NCBI GenBank assembly: GCA_964507235.1
Contig: CAZDPE010000001.1
Span: forward strand, 1-64,000
From: Suilimivivens sp964507235
GTDB taxonomy: Bacteria; Bacillota; Clostridia; Lachnospirales; Lachnospiraceae
Direction: 5' to 3'
DNA: 64,000 bases
In this document: positions 17,178 to 26,892 of the stretch, in pieces
Layout of the letters: the number at the start of each line of letters is the position of its first letter
Numbering within the stretch: the stretch's first letter is position 1
Translations under genes and position numbers: made by a program
The notes under the pieces: model-generated
Databases searched by the model: none
The model's input: the letters and a program-made list of their open reading frames with translations, nothing else
Told to the model about the DNA's origin: nothing

Positions 17178-18950
17178 TTAAGGCAGCTGATAACGCTCCT
17201 TTAAATGTTTTACTTCTGATGCGAAGGCCGCATTATCTTTGCTTGAAATGCTTTCCTGATATTCGTGAGTTTCAAAATTCTCTTCATTAAGCTGCAGCAG
17301 AGATAGCGCTATATTGGAACAATGATCGGATACTCTTTCATAGTTAGTAGTAACATCCGAAAGAACAAAACCCATTTCAATAGTACATTTTCCTTTGCGC
17401 AATCTCTTCATATGGCGCTTTTTAACCTCTACACTGAGATAATCAATAACCTCTTCTAAAGGCTCTATCATTTCCGCCAATTTTAAATCCTCTTCCTGAA
17501 ATACCAAAATTGAGGTATTCACAATATCCTTAATGGCATTGGTATAAACTGCCAGTTCTTCCTGCGCCTTTTTGGAAAAGGATAATTCTTTCTGATTCAT
17601 CTCTCTGGCAGATTCCATGATATTAATTGCATGATCCGAAATGCGCTCAAAATCACTGATACAATGCAGCAATACCGAAAGCTCCTGGCTGTCCTTTTCC
17701 GTCAGATGCCTGCTGCTTAATTTAACCAGATAGGAACCGATTTCATCTTCATAATGATCCACTATATCTTCAAGCTCAATTACCTTTTCCGCCACTTTTT
17801 TATCATACTTTTCAAGCATCTGTATTGCAAGGAACAAAGCTTCTCTTGAATACGCTGCCATATCTATTGCAACATTTTTACACTGCTCCAAAGCAAATCC
17901 CGGCGTGCTTAAGAAACGGGAATCCAAAAGCTGAATTTCCCTCTTTCCTTCGGACAGCTCCTGCTTTTCCTCTTCTGTTTCCGGAATCGTCAGGTAAACA
18001 AGCTTTTCCAATATAAAGGTAACCGGGAACATTACAATCACAGCAACTACATTAAATGCACTATGTATAACAGCAACCCCTACTGCACTGGCTGCCTGTT
18101 CTAAAAATTCAAAATGAAAAATTGCATTAACGGCATAAAATACTGCCATAAAAGCCACCGTCTTAATAATATTATAATAGAGGTGAATCAGGGCAGTACG
18201 TTTTGCTCCTTTGTTACCGCCCGCGCCGGAAATAAGGGCCGGCATACAGGCGCCTACATTTTCTCCCATGATAATGGGAATTGCCGTGGCATAGCTGACC
18301 GCTCCCGATGCGCAAAGAGCCTGCAAAATACCGACTGAAGCAGAAGACGACTGAATAACCGCTGTCAGAATCAGGCCTGCCAGCATACCCAGCACAGGAT
18401 TAGAAAACATCAGAAGGAGATTGGATATTTCAGGGCTTTGGGCAAAAGGCGTCACAGAACTGGACATCGTATCCATTCCAAACATCAGCACCGCAAAACC
18501 AATCATAATCGTACCAACATTCTTATGTACCTCTTTTTTACTCATGTTCATAAGAATGATGCCTATAATGGCAAGTATCGGCGAAAAAGAAGCAGGCTTT
18601 AAAAACTGCAGAAAAAAGCCGCTTCCGTTTACATCAGTTAAACTCAAAATCCAGGCTGTTACCGTGGTACCCACATTGGCCCCCAGTATAACGCCTACCG
18701 CCTGGGACAGCTTCATGATTCCCGAATTAACAAACCCCACCACCATAACCGTGGTAGCGGACGAAGACTGGATAACCGCAGTAACACCGGCGCCAAGCAG
18801 AACTGCCATTAATTTATTGGAGGTTAATTTCTCCAAAATAAGTTCAAGCTTACCTCCGGATGCTTTCTTCAATCCATCTCCCATCACATGCATTCCATAA
18901 AGGAAAAGTGCAAGGCCGCCTATCATCGTTAGTATATCAAAAATATCCAT
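17178..18950 (-). CDS. Na+/phosphate cotransporter with PhoU domain
   Basis: A low-affinity phosphate transporter of the NptA/YjbB type. Residues 1 to about 310 hold two inverted Na/Pi cotransporter repeats, each with a QSSSATT or QSSSASV motif (VTAVIQSSSATT, LTAVIQSSSASV), and eight or so membrane helices. Residues about 340-590 form a cytoplasmic PhoU-like four-helix part (ISDFERISDHAINI, VTTNYERVSDHCSNI). It begins 100 nt after phoU; no terminator is evident in that gap, so it probably belongs to the pst operon. A PhoU tail suggests the transporter is gated by the same signal as PstB. Confidence 0.92.
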   Translation of the reverse strand: MDIFDILTMIGGLALFLYGMHVMGDGLKKASGGKLELILEKLTSNKLMAVLLGAGVTAVIQSSSATTVMVVGFVNSGIMKLSQAVGVILGANVGTTVTAWILSLTDVNGSGFFLQFLKPASFSPILAIIGIILMNMSKKEVHKNVGTIMIGFAVLMFGMDTMSSSVTPFAQSPEISNLLLMFSNPVLGMLAGLILTAVIQSSSASVGILQALCASGAVSYATAIPIIMGENVGACMPALISGAGGNKGAKRTALIHLYYNIIKTVAFMAVFYAVNAIFHFEFLEQAASAVGVAVIHSAFNVVAVIVMFPVTFILEKLVYLTIPETEEEKQELSEGKREIQLLDSRFLSTPGFALEQCKNVAIDMAAYSREALFLAIQMLEKYDKKVAEKVIELEDIVDHYEDEIGSYLVKLSSRHLTEKDSQELSVLLHCISDFERISDHAINIMESAREMNQKELSFSKKAQEELAVYTNAIKDIVNTSILVFQEEDLKLAEMIEPLEEVIDYLSVEVKKRHMKRLRKGKCTIEMGFVLSDVTTNYERVSDHCSNIALSLLQLNEENFETHEYQESISSKDNAAFASEVKHLKERYQLP

Positions 18951-19050
18951 TCCCTATCCCTCCGGGTTTTGTACAAAAGCCATTTGCTCATTATTTTACA
19001 CTATTTATTACCTTTTGGGTATAAGAATTTTTATTTTCTTCACAAAAACA

Positions 19051-19713
19051 CTATAAAAGCCGCATATTGCTGATATTTCCCGTTTCCTGAAAAATTTCCC
19101 ACTCGCCGATATTTACGGCGTGGTCACCGATTTTTTCCAGATATTTTGCCAGCATAAGTATATCAACGCATTCATCAGCATCCTTTACTTCCCTTTTCAG
19201 TGAATCAATGATATCGTATTTTACCTTATTAAATAAATCATCCACCACATCGTCTTCTCTTATAACAGCCGCAGCAGCCTTCTTATCTCTGTTTACAAAG
19301 GCTTCCACTGCGGTCCGCACCATGTCTTTTACCGCACTGACCATAGGCATAAGATGTACGGAGTACTGTTTCAAATCTCTCATTCCGATTCGCAGCATCA
19401 AATCTGCCATATCTGCCACATGGTCCCCCACACGTTCAATATCGGTTACCACCTTAAGGCTTGCCGTGACCACCCGCAAATCCCCTATTACCGGCTGCTG
19501 CTTTGTTATCAGGAACAGACATTGGGATTCAATTTCCCACTGTCTTTTATTAATATCCTTATCAATATTTCTGATTCGGATAATATCTTCTTCCGATTTA
19601 TTACTAAGAGCATCAAACAGACTGACATAATTGTTTTCCACTTTTTCCGCCATATCCGCCACATTTTGTTTTAACAGTTTTAATTCATTTTCAAATGTAA
19701 TTCTGGGTGACAT
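19051..19713 (-). CDS. phoU: Phosphate signalling complex protein PhoU
   Basis: Links the PstSCAB transporter to the PhoR kinase and keeps the regulon off when phosphate is plentiful. The 220-residue all-helical protein has two PhoU repeats, each with the metal-binding E/DxxxD pattern (VTDIERVGDHVADMADL and AKYLEKIGDHAVNIGEW). It follows pstB by 18 nt in the standard pstSCAB-phoU order. Confidence 0.97.
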   Translation of the reverse strand: MSPRITFENELKLLKQNVADMAEKVENNYVSLFDALSNKSEEDIIRIRNIDKDINKRQWEIESQCLFLITKQQPVIGDLRVVTASLKVVTDIERVGDHVADMADLMLRIGMRDLKQYSVHLMPMVSAVKDMVRTAVEAFVNRDKKAAAAVIREDDVVDDLFNKVKYDIIDSLKREVKDADECVDILMLAKYLEKIGDHAVNIGEWEIFQETGNISNMRLL

Positions 19714-19731
19714 TTTTCTCTCCTTTCAAAG

Positions 19732-20496
19732 TCAGCCAAACCTTCCCGTAATATAATCTTCAGTCCTTTTATCCAGCGGCCTTGAAAATATATTATCAGT
19801 CGTATCAAATTCAATAACCTCTCCTGTCAGAAAAAAAGCCGTATAATCCGAAACTCTGGCCGCCTGCTGCATATTATGGGTAACTACAGCCACCGTATAT
19901 TTTTTCTTTAACTCTTCCATCAATTCTTCAATTTTTAACGTAGAAATCGGGTCAAGAGCAGAAGTGGGCTCATCCATGAGAAGGATTTCAGGCTCAACGG
20001 CCAGCGCCCTTGCAATACAAAGCCTTTGCTGCTGTCCTCCTGAAAGCCCCAGTGCAGATTTTTTTAACCTGTCCTTTACCTCATCAAAGATTGCTGCTCC
20101 CCTGAGAGATGCTTCTACAATTTCATCCAGTTTTGCTTTATTTTTAATTCCGTGAATTCTCGGTCCGTAGGCTATATTATCATAAATACTCATAGGAAAA
20201 GGATTAGGCTGCTGGAATACCATTCCCACTTTCTTTCTAAGAAGGGTTGTGTCCACTTCAGCATCATAAATATCTTCCCCGTCCAGAAGCACTCTGCCGT
20301 CTATTTTCACACAATCAATTAAATCATTCATCCTGTTTAAGGTTTTTAAAAAAGTCGATTTTCCGCATCCGGAGGGTCCGATAAAGGCCGTTACCGCCCT
20401 GGGCGAAATATTCATGTTAATATCTTTAAGCGCATGATTTTCCCCATAATAAAGATTCAAATTCCGGGTAACGATTTTGTACTGTTTTTCACTCAT
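19732..20496 (-). CDS. pstB: Phosphate ABC transporter ATP-binding protein PstB
   Basis: The ATPase that powers high-affinity phosphate import. 254 residues with Walker A (GPSGCGKST), Q-loop (VFQQPNPFPMSIYDN), signature LSGGQQQRLCIARAL, Walker B (ILLMDEPTSALDP) and H-switch (VVTHNMQQAARVSD). The NPFPMSIYDNIAYGPR stretch is characteristic of PstB. It starts 11 nt after pstA. Confidence 0.98.
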   Translation of the reverse strand: MSEKQYKIVTRNLNLYYGENHALKDINMNISPRAVTAFIGPSGCGKSTFLKTLNRMNDLIDCVKIDGRVLLDGEDIYDAEVDTTLLRKKVGMVFQQPNPFPMSIYDNIAYGPRIHGIKNKAKLDEIVEASLRGAAIFDEVKDRLKKSALGLSGGQQQRLCIARALAVEPEILLMDEPTSALDPISTLKIEELMEELKKKYTVAVVTHNMQQAARVSDYTAFFLTGEVIEFDTTDNIFSRPLDKRTEDYITGRFG

Positions 20497-20507
20497 TCTT
20501 TATCCTT

Positions 20508-21380
20508 TCAGTCGATTCTGCCGACATCAAATTTCTTTGCCAGATACTTGGTAATCCCGTTAATGGCAAGCACGATGACCAGAAGGACTACCGCAATTCC
20601 AAAGGCTGTGGAATATTCTGCCTTGGCCATGCTTAAGTAAAGCTGTATCGTAAGCGTTCCGCCCGATTCCAGAATTTTCTTTAAAAAGCCCATTCCCGGC
20701 TTAGGAAGAAGATATCCGCTTCCTGCCGTGAACAAAAGAGCTGCCGACTCTCCCACAATCCTTCCGATTGCCAGAATCACACCGGTAATAATGCCGGGCA
20801 TGGCAGAAGGCAGCAGTATTGTTCTGATCATATACCACTTCGCAGCGCCCATTCCCAACGCTCCGCTCCTATAGCTGTCCGGCACTGTTTTTAAGGCTTC
20901 CTGCGTATTTCTGGTAATCAGCGGAAGCACCATAATGGCCAGAGTCAGAGAACCGGTTAAAATTGAATATCCAAGCCCCAGGACGTTGCCGAAAAACACC
21001 ATTCCGAACAGCCCGAAGATAATGGATGGAATACCGGATAAAGTTTCCGTAGTAAACTCAATCGCCGAAACCAGCTTACCCGGTTTTGCATACTCATTCA
21101 AATAAATTGCCGAACCGATTCCTACAGGTGTGGCAATAAACAGCGTAATCACAATAATATACAGGGTATTTACAATATTTCCCGCTATTCCCACAGTTTT
21201 ATTTAAAGTGCTTGTTACGGTAGTCAGAAATTGAAAGTCAACACTTCTGATACCCTTAAAGAAAACACAGCCAATAATTCCAACCAGAAGAATCACGGAA
21301 AATCCGGCGGATAAATATATAAAAAATTTCACAAGATTATCCGAAATCCTTACTTTTCTGTTCATAATGCTGCTATTCAT
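20508..21380 (-). CDS. pstA: Phosphate ABC transporter permease PstA
   Basis: One of two membrane subunits of the Pst importer: 290 residues with six membrane helices and the EAA loop (EALKTVPDSYRSGALGMGAAKWYMIRTI shortened here to its key residues E-A, G and P), which docks onto PstB. The start overlaps the end of pstC by 8 bases, showing translational coupling. Confidence 0.96.
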   Translation of the reverse strand: MNSSIMNRKVRISDNLVKFFIYLSAGFSVILLVGIIGCVFFKGIRSVDFQFLTTVTSTLNKTVGIAGNIVNTLYIIVITLFIATPVGIGSAIYLNEYAKPGKLVSAIEFTTETLSGIPSIIFGLFGMVFFGNVLGLGYSILTGSLTLAIMVLPLITRNTQEALKTVPDSYRSGALGMGAAKWYMIRTILLPSAMPGIITGVILAIGRIVGESAALLFTAGSGYLLPKPGMGFLKKILESGGTLTIQLYLSMAKAEYSTAFGIAVVLLVIVLAINGITKYLAKKFDVGRID

Positions 21381-22311
21381 TATCTTTATCCCCCTTCTTT
21401 AATATTCTTGTCAGGGATACATTAATAATCATAATAAAAGCGAACAGCACCAAGCCTATGGTAAAGAGCACCTGTCTGTGAACTCCTGCAGCATATCCCA
21501 TTTCCGCCACAATTGCCGTGGTCAGAAATCTTACGGAATTAAATGGCAGCGGCATATTGACCGAGCTGCCGGAAACAAGCGTAATCGCCATAGCTTCTCC
21601 GATTGCTCTTCCTACCCCCAAAACAATTGCCGTAATAATGCCCGATTTTGCCGCCGGAATCATTACTTTGAAAATCGTTTGTATATGGGAGGCTCCCAGC
21701 GCCAGGGAAGCGGATTTTAAAGATGACGGCACCGCCCTGATTGCCGACTCGCTGATATTAATTACCGTAGGAAGAATCATAATTGCCAATACAATGACTG
21801 CTGAAAGCAGATTAGCTCCCCCTGTAAACTGATGGATTTTGGAGCCTTTAAAAAGAGCCAGCTCCAGCTTATACATAAGGGGATTTAAAATCATAAGACC
21901 CAATAAACCGTATATAACCGAGGGAATACCGGCAAGAAGCTCCACCGCCGGTTTCACTGCCAAGGCCAGCCTTTTCGGCGCCGTTTCCGCCAAAAACACC
22001 GCCGTCAGAACTCCTGTCGGGACCCCTAACAGCACTGCCAGCGCTGTTCCTGCTGCAGATGTCAATATAATATATAAAATTCCGAATGACGGTTCCGATG
22101 CGGTAGGTTTCCATACAGTCCCGAAAATGATTTCTTTGATGCCTGTGCTGAGCAATGCCGGTACACCGTTTATAATCATATATATCGTAATGGAAATCAC
22201 CGCTAACATTGCAATCGACGCACACAGGGTAAAAATACCCTGTGCCGTTTTTTCAACTGCAGGCTTATTCCTGCTGTTTCCTGTAATTGAGAAAGTCTGC
22301 TGTTTTTCCAA
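21373..22311 (-). CDS. pstC: Phosphate ABC transporter permease PstC
   Basis: The second membrane subunit of the Pst importer, with about six helices and the EAA loop (SAIRAVPSSLKSASLALGAS). The frame opens with a GTG at 22320, but the Shine-Dalgarno (AGAGGTGA) overlaps that codon; the in-frame TTG at 22311 has ideal spacing and is my chosen start. It follows pstS with a short gap. Confidence 0.95.
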   Translation of the reverse strand: MEKQQTFSITGNSRNKPAVEKTAQGIFTLCASIAMLAVISITIYMIINGVPALLSTGIKEIIFGTVWKPTASEPSFGILYIILTSAAGTALAVLLGVPTGVLTAVFLAETAPKRLALAVKPAVELLAGIPSVIYGLLGLMILNPLMYKLELALFKGSKIHQFTGGANLLSAVIVLAIMILPTVINISESAIRAVPSSLKSASLALGASHIQTIFKVMIPAAKSGIITAIVLGVGRAIGEAMAITLVSGSSVNMPLPFNSVRFLTTAIVAEMGYAAGVHRQVLFTIGLVLFAFIMIINVSLTRILKKGDKDNE

Positions 22312-22339
22312 GATAGTCACCTCTTATACTGGGTCCTGT

Positions 22340-23161
22340 TTAATCAACCGCAATTAATCCTACACCTGAAATTACCTCTTTGCCCTCATCAGAAGCAAGA
22401 TATTCAAACAAAGTCTGAACCGCTTCACTCTGCTCGGAAATCTCCCCCTTGGTAGCCATTACAAAGGGTCTGCAGAGGAAGTAATTTCCTGCCACAATAT
22501 TCTCAGCTGTTGCTTCCACACCTTCAAGTGCAACTGCCGTTACAGAGTCATCCAAGGCATCCAGTGAAACATAGCCGATGGCGCCGGGCGTGGATGCTAC
22601 TTTAGCAATTACCGCACCCGTACTGTCAAGTTCACTTGCATAAACGCATTCATCTTCAATTTCAAGCAATTCTTCAAATGCGCCTCTTGTACCTGAACCC
22701 GCTTCACGGCCCACTACTACGATAGGCGCATCCTCTCCGCCCACTTCGCTCCAGTTCCTCGTTTTACCTGTATAAATACTGATTAACTGCTCTTTTGTTA
22801 AATCGGTTACCGTATTGGTATTATCCACTGCTACTGCAATACCGTCAATGGCTACTATATTTTCCACGACTCCTGCTGCTTTTTCTTCCTCTTTAAGCGC
22901 CCTGGAAGAATTACCGATATCTACGCTTCCTGCGGTTACGGCCTCCACACCTGCGGAAGAACCTGTAAACTCTGCTGTTACAGTAATTCCCGGATACTTG
23001 GCCATAAAGCTTTCTGCAACTGCATTTGCAAGTTTTTCCATTGATGTACTGCCTGCCATGGAAACAGAACCGCTTCCTGTTTCTTCGGAATTTCCGCAAG
23101 CCATTAATCCCAAAGTCATTGTTGCTGCGCATGTCAGCGCAAGAATTTTTTTCATTTTCAT
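22340..23161 (-). CDS. pstS: Phosphate-binding lipoprotein PstS
   Basis: Captures phosphate outside the membrane for PstCAB. A lipoprotein signal peptide ends in LMAC with the lipidated Cys22, followed by a 250-residue type II binding protein fold. Phosphate-loop motifs are MAGSTSMEKLA, EFTGSSAG, GNSSRALKEEE and REAGSGTRGAFEE. It is the first gene of the phosphate operon and lies about 107 nt downstream of a candidate -10 box with a Pho box. Confidence 0.97.
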   Translation of the reverse strand: MKMKKILALTCAATMTLGLMACGNSEETGSGSVSMAGSTSMEKLANAVAESFMAKYPGITVTAEFTGSSAGVEAVTAGSVDIGNSSRALKEEEKAAGVVENIVAIDGIAVAVDNTNTVTDLTKEQLISIYTGKTRNWSEVGGEDAPIVVVGREAGSGTRGAFEELLEIEDECVYASELDSTGAVIAKVASTPGAIGYVSLDALDDSVTAVALEGVEATAENIVAGNYFLCRPFVMATKGEISEQSEAVQTLFEYLASDEGKEVISGVGLIAVD

Positions 23162-23267
23162 TTTTTCATTTCTCCTCTTAAAAAATATTGTCTATGTAGA
23201 TAATGGAGGCCTTCGTTTTCCTTCTGCCCCATCACTGGAAACATCTTAACATGAATATTTTTTCCGA

Positions 23268-23308
23268 AATATCATGTTCAGGTAATTAATATGTAAGTTC
23301 CTTGTAAA
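23268..23308 (-). promoter_or_regulatory. Pho box and promoter of the pst operon
   Basis: Reading the minus strand, three PhoP-type hexamers follow each other with exact 11-bp periodicity: TTTACA (23303-23308), CTTACA (23292-23297) and ATTACC (23281-23286). PhoP dimers of Bacillus bind TTnACA direct repeats with this spacing. A -10-like GATATT (23268-23273) follows, placing the repeats over the usual -35 region, as expected for an activated promoter. The stretch between it and pstS holds nothing else that I see. Confidence 0.75.
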
Positions 23309-23312
23309 ATGC

Positions 23313-23346
23313 AAAAAATCCTGGGCTTTTTCACCCAGGATTTTTT
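23313..23346. terminator. Bidirectional-looking terminator after mfd
   Basis: A perfect 13-bp stem (23313-23325 with 23334-23346, 8-nt loop) with GC core CCTGGG/CCCAGG and A-run/T-run flanks on both sides. It lies 24 nt after the mfd stop and just before the Pho box, insulating pstS from mfd. Confidence 0.88.
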
Positions 23347-23369
23347 GATAATTATTTTCCCGTTCAGTT

Positions 23370-26300
23370 TTATAATAGCATTACGCTCATATCCTCCAGC
23401 AGTTCTTCCGTCAAATCCAGCAGCATCTGTGCATCCCGCTCCACCATACCGCATTTTTTATAGCGCTGGGTAAAGCTGACAAATTTATAATTAAAGTTAA
23501 GCTTCTCCTGCTTTTTTAAAAGCTCCGGAATCCGCTCCGCATGAATTTGTGCGTCCGGTTTCAGAGTAAATTGGATTTCACCGTTCTTTCCTTTCACCTC
23601 CGTAATAAAAAGCTTATGCGCTTTTACGCGAATCATGGATATCCGGAAAAGATTCTGCACTGCTGTGGGAATTTCTCCAAACCTGTCTAACAGTTCTTCC
23701 TTCATATCCTCACACTCAGCCTGATTCTCCAGTCCTGCAATACGCTTGTAAATGTCCAGCTTCTGCACTTCATTTACAATATAGGAAGGCGGTATAAAAG
23801 CATCCACATCAAGATCTACCGTGGTATTAAAATCCGTTATGGTACTGATTCCTTTCAGATTCTTCACCGCTTCATTCAGCATCTTGCAGTATAAATCATA
23901 GCCTACTGCCTGCATATGTCCATGCTGCTTTACCCCAAGTAAATTACCTGCGCCGCGGATTTCCAAATCTCTCATGGCAATTTTAAAGCCGCTGCCAAGA
24001 TCCGTAAATTCTTTAATCGCAGCAAGGCGCTTTTCCGCAGCCTCCTTCAGCATCTTATCCCGTTTATACATAAGAAACGCATAGGCTGTCCTGCTGCTTC
24101 TTCCCACACGGCCTCTCAGCTGATACAGCTGGGAAAGCCCCATATTATCGGAATCATGAATAATCATGGTATTTACATTGGAAATATCAAGACCCGTTTC
24201 AATAATGGTAGTCGAAACCAATACATCAATTTCCCCATTGATGAAATCGTACATGATTCTTTCCAGTTCCCGTTCCTGCATCTGCCCATGTGCAAAGGCA
24301 ACACTGGCTTCCGGGACAAGCTTCTGAATTCCGGCCGCTATATCTGCAATATTATTCACGCGGTTGTATACATAATAAACCTGCCCGTTCCTGGAAAGCT
24401 CTCTGACAATAGCCTCCCTCACCATTTCTTCATTGTACTCCAAAACATAAGTCTGAATAGGCAGACGGTCATTTGGCGCTTCTTCCAGTACGCTCATATC
24501 CCTTATCCCGATAAGGCTCATATGGAGAGTTCTCGGAATAGGCGTTGCCGTAAGAGTGAGCACATCCACCCGTTCCTTCATTTTTTTGATTTTTTCCTTA
24601 TGAGTCACTCCGAAACGCTGCTCTTCATCAATAATCAAAAGCCCCAGGTCTTTAAATACCACATCCCCTGAAAGAACTCTGTGAGTACCGATTACAATAT
24701 CTACAAGACCTTTCTTCAAGTCCTCTACTGTCTTTTTCTGCTCCGCACCGGTTCTGAATCTTGACAACAAATCCACTCTGACAGGAAAATCCTTCATTCT
24801 CTGGACAAAGGTGTTATAGTGCTGCTGCGCCAGAATTGTTGTAGGCACCAGATATACCACCTGCTTTCCTTCCTGTACTGCCTTAAAGGCAGCCCGGATG
24901 GCAATTTCTGTTTTTCCATAGCCTACATCCCCACAAATCAGGCGGTCCATAATCTTGGTACTTTCCATGTCTTTCTTCGTTGCTTCAATGGCGGCAAGCT
25001 GATCCTCCGTTTCCTCAAACGGAAACATTTCTTCAAATTCCCTCTGCCAGACCGTATCTTTACCGTAGGGATACCCTTCCGTCTGCTGCCGGATTGCATA
25101 CAATTCCACCAAATCCTTTGCCACTTCACCAATAGCTTCCTTCGTTTTGCTTTTGGTTCTGCTCCATTCCTGGGTACCCAGCTTATTCAGTTTAGGACGC
25201 TTCGCATCCGCAGAAGCATATTTCTGAATAACATCCAGTCCCGTGGCCAGAATATAAAGATTACCGCCGTCACGATACTCAATTTTAATGTAATCCTTTA
25301 CAACCTTATCGATTTCAACCTTTTCAATTCCCTTATAAATACCAATGCCATGATTCTCATGAACCACATAATCTCCTATTTTCAGTTCTGCAAAATCATT
25401 AATTTTTCTGCCTTCATATTTTTTCTTCTTCTTTTTTTTCTTCTTTTCCGCTCCGAAAATATCACTTTCAGAAATAACCACAAATTTAATCAGCGGATAT
25501 TCAAAGCCTTTCATTACCCTGCCGTAATAAGTCATAATTTCCCCCGGCTGAATTTCCCTGTCAGGGTCATCTGTATAAAAGGCGGTTAACTCCTGGTCCC
25601 TTAAATCCTGCGCCAGGCGCATGGCCCGGGTACGGGAACCGGATAAAAGAAGAACTCTGTATCCGTTTTTTCTGTATCTTTTTAAGTCCTGAAGCAATGC
25701 TTCAAAGCTGTTATTATAGGAAGAAATACTTTTTACCGAAATATCCGCCTTTTTATCAGCCTTAATAAAAGAATTTTTCATATCAAGAGCAGATAATGCT
25801 GCAAGTCTGTGCTTCATCAGTCTTACAGCCATCTCCTCAGCGGAATACAGTAAATTCATCTGCCCGGGCAGAATATATCCCTTTTCAAGTCTGTGCATCA
25901 TACTTTCGCGAAATTCCAGTTCCACTGCATCTGCATGTTCCTTTACCCTTGCAGGCTCATCTATAAATACACAGGTTTTTTCCTTATCAAATAAATCCAG
26001 GAAAGACACCGTATCATCATAAAAATAATGCACATAGCTGTCCAGATTGACCAGATTTTTAAATTCAAACACTTCCTCCTTCAGCTCTTTTTGCTGAATT
26101 TCCACACGATGAGCTTCCTCTGTGTGAAATTCTTTTCTTAATTTTTGAGCAAAATCTTTTCCTTCCTTCTCAATTTTATCCATGCCTTTTTTCAGCTGCT
26201 CCGGTGATAAAATCATTTCACAGGCAGGATAAACAGCGATGCCTGACAGCTTTTCAATAGACCTCTGGCTTAAAATATCAAAGCTCCGGATGGACTCCAC

Positions 26301-26891
26301 CTCATCTCCCCAAAGTTCAATACGATAAGGATTTTCTTCCGTCAAATCAAAAATATCCACGATGCCGCCCCGGATACTGAACTGCCCGGGAGCCTCCACC
26401 TGATAATTTTTTTCATACCCAAGCTCTGTCAGCTTTTTCGCCAGTTCTCTTTCATTTACTTCCGTCTTCCTGTCAATATAAATAATATTATCCTTCCAGA
26501 TATCAAGCGGTATCTGGGGCGACATCAGACTGCTGAAGGTCGTAACCACAGTAACCGGCTTTCCTTCCAGTATTCTTCTCATGCACTTGATTCTTTCTTT
26601 AGTCAGCTGATTACTGTGAATATCCGCCTGATAAAAAATCAGGTCCCTTGCAGGATAGCTTGTGACATTTCTGTCATAAAACCGGTAGTCCTCCTGTATC
26701 TCTTTTACGCGAAGGTCACTGAAAGTAACGATGAGCTTATTCTTATACCCATCGCCAAGTCCGTATATCATATGAAGTTTCTGGGATTCCACACATCCCG
26801 TTAAAACAGCTGCTCTTCCCGGCTTCTTTAGAAGAGATGCAATTTTTTCAAACTCTCCCAACTCATGAAGCGGTGCCATCAGTGCTTTCAT
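23370..26891 (-). CDS. mfd: Transcription-repair coupling factor Mfd
   Basis: A DNA translocase that removes stalled RNA polymerase and recruits UvrA. The start chosen is the ATG at 26891, which has GGGAGAG 7 nt upstream and avoids the pth overlap; the protein is about 1173 residues. Visible parts are the UvrB-homology N-terminus (ending PGQFSIRGGIVDIF), the RNA polymerase interaction domain (KIGDYVVHENHGIGIY), the helicase core with Walker A (GDVGYGKTEIAIRAAF), DEEQ box (IIDEEQRFGV), TATPIPRT, the TRG region and the QLRGRVGRS motif, then the C-terminal autoinhibitory domain. A run of nine lysines (AAG/AAA) sits in the linker before the interaction domain. Confidence 0.97.
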   Translation of the reverse strand: MKALMAPLHELGEFEKIASLLKKPGRAAVLTGCVESQKLHMIYGLGDGYKNKLIVTFSDLRVKEIQEDYRFYDRNVTSYPARDLIFYQADIHSNQLTKERIKCMRRILEGKPVTVVTTFSSLMSPQIPLDIWKDNIIYIDRKTEVNERELAKKLTELGYEKNYQVEAPGQFSIRGGIVDIFDLTEENPYRIELWGDEVESIRSFDILSQRSIEKLSGIAVYPACEMILSPEQLKKGMDKIEKEGKDFAQKLRKEFHTEEAHRVEIQQKELKEEVFEFKNLVNLDSYVHYFYDDTVSFLDLFDKEKTCVFIDEPARVKEHADAVELEFRESMMHRLEKGYILPGQMNLLYSAEEMAVRLMKHRLAALSALDMKNSFIKADKKADISVKSISSYNNSFEALLQDLKRYRKNGYRVLLLSGSRTRAMRLAQDLRDQELTAFYTDDPDREIQPGEIMTYYGRVMKGFEYPLIKFVVISESDIFGAEKKKKKKKKKYEGRKINDFAELKIGDYVVHENHGIGIYKGIEKVEIDKVVKDYIKIEYRDGGNLYILATGLDVIQKYASADAKRPKLNKLGTQEWSRTKSKTKEAIGEVAKDLVELYAIRQQTEGYPYGKDTVWQREFEEMFPFEETEDQLAAIEATKKDMESTKIMDRLICGDVGYGKTEIAIRAAFKAVQEGKQVVYLVPTTILAQQHYNTFVQRMKDFPVRVDLLSRFRTGAEQKKTVEDLKKGLVDIVIGTHRVLSGDVVFKDLGLLIIDEEQRFGVTHKEKIKKMKERVDVLTLTATPIPRTLHMSLIGIRDMSVLEEAPNDRLPIQTYVLEYNEEMVREAIVRELSRNGQVYYVYNRVNNIADIAAGIQKLVPEASVAFAHGQMQERELERIMYDFINGEIDVLVSTTIIETGLDISNVNTMIIHDSDNMGLSQLYQLRGRVGRSSRTAYAFLMYKRDKMLKEAAEKRLAAIKEFTDLGSGFKIAMRDLEIRGAGNLLGVKQHGHMQAVGYDLYCKMLNEAVKNLKGISTITDFNTTVDLDVDAFIPPSYIVNEVQKLDIYKRIAGLENQAECEDMKEELLDRFGEIPTAVQNLFRISMIRVKAHKLFITEVKGKNGEIQFTLKPDAQIHAERIPELLKKQEKLNFNYKFVSFTQRYKKCGMVERDAQMLLDLTEELLEDMSVMLL

Positions 26892-26892
26892 A

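Noticed and set aside
25425..25455. Run of nine lysine codons in mfd as a possible slippery site
   Set aside because: The frame continues normally on both sides and it lies in a linker where charged runs are common in relatives.
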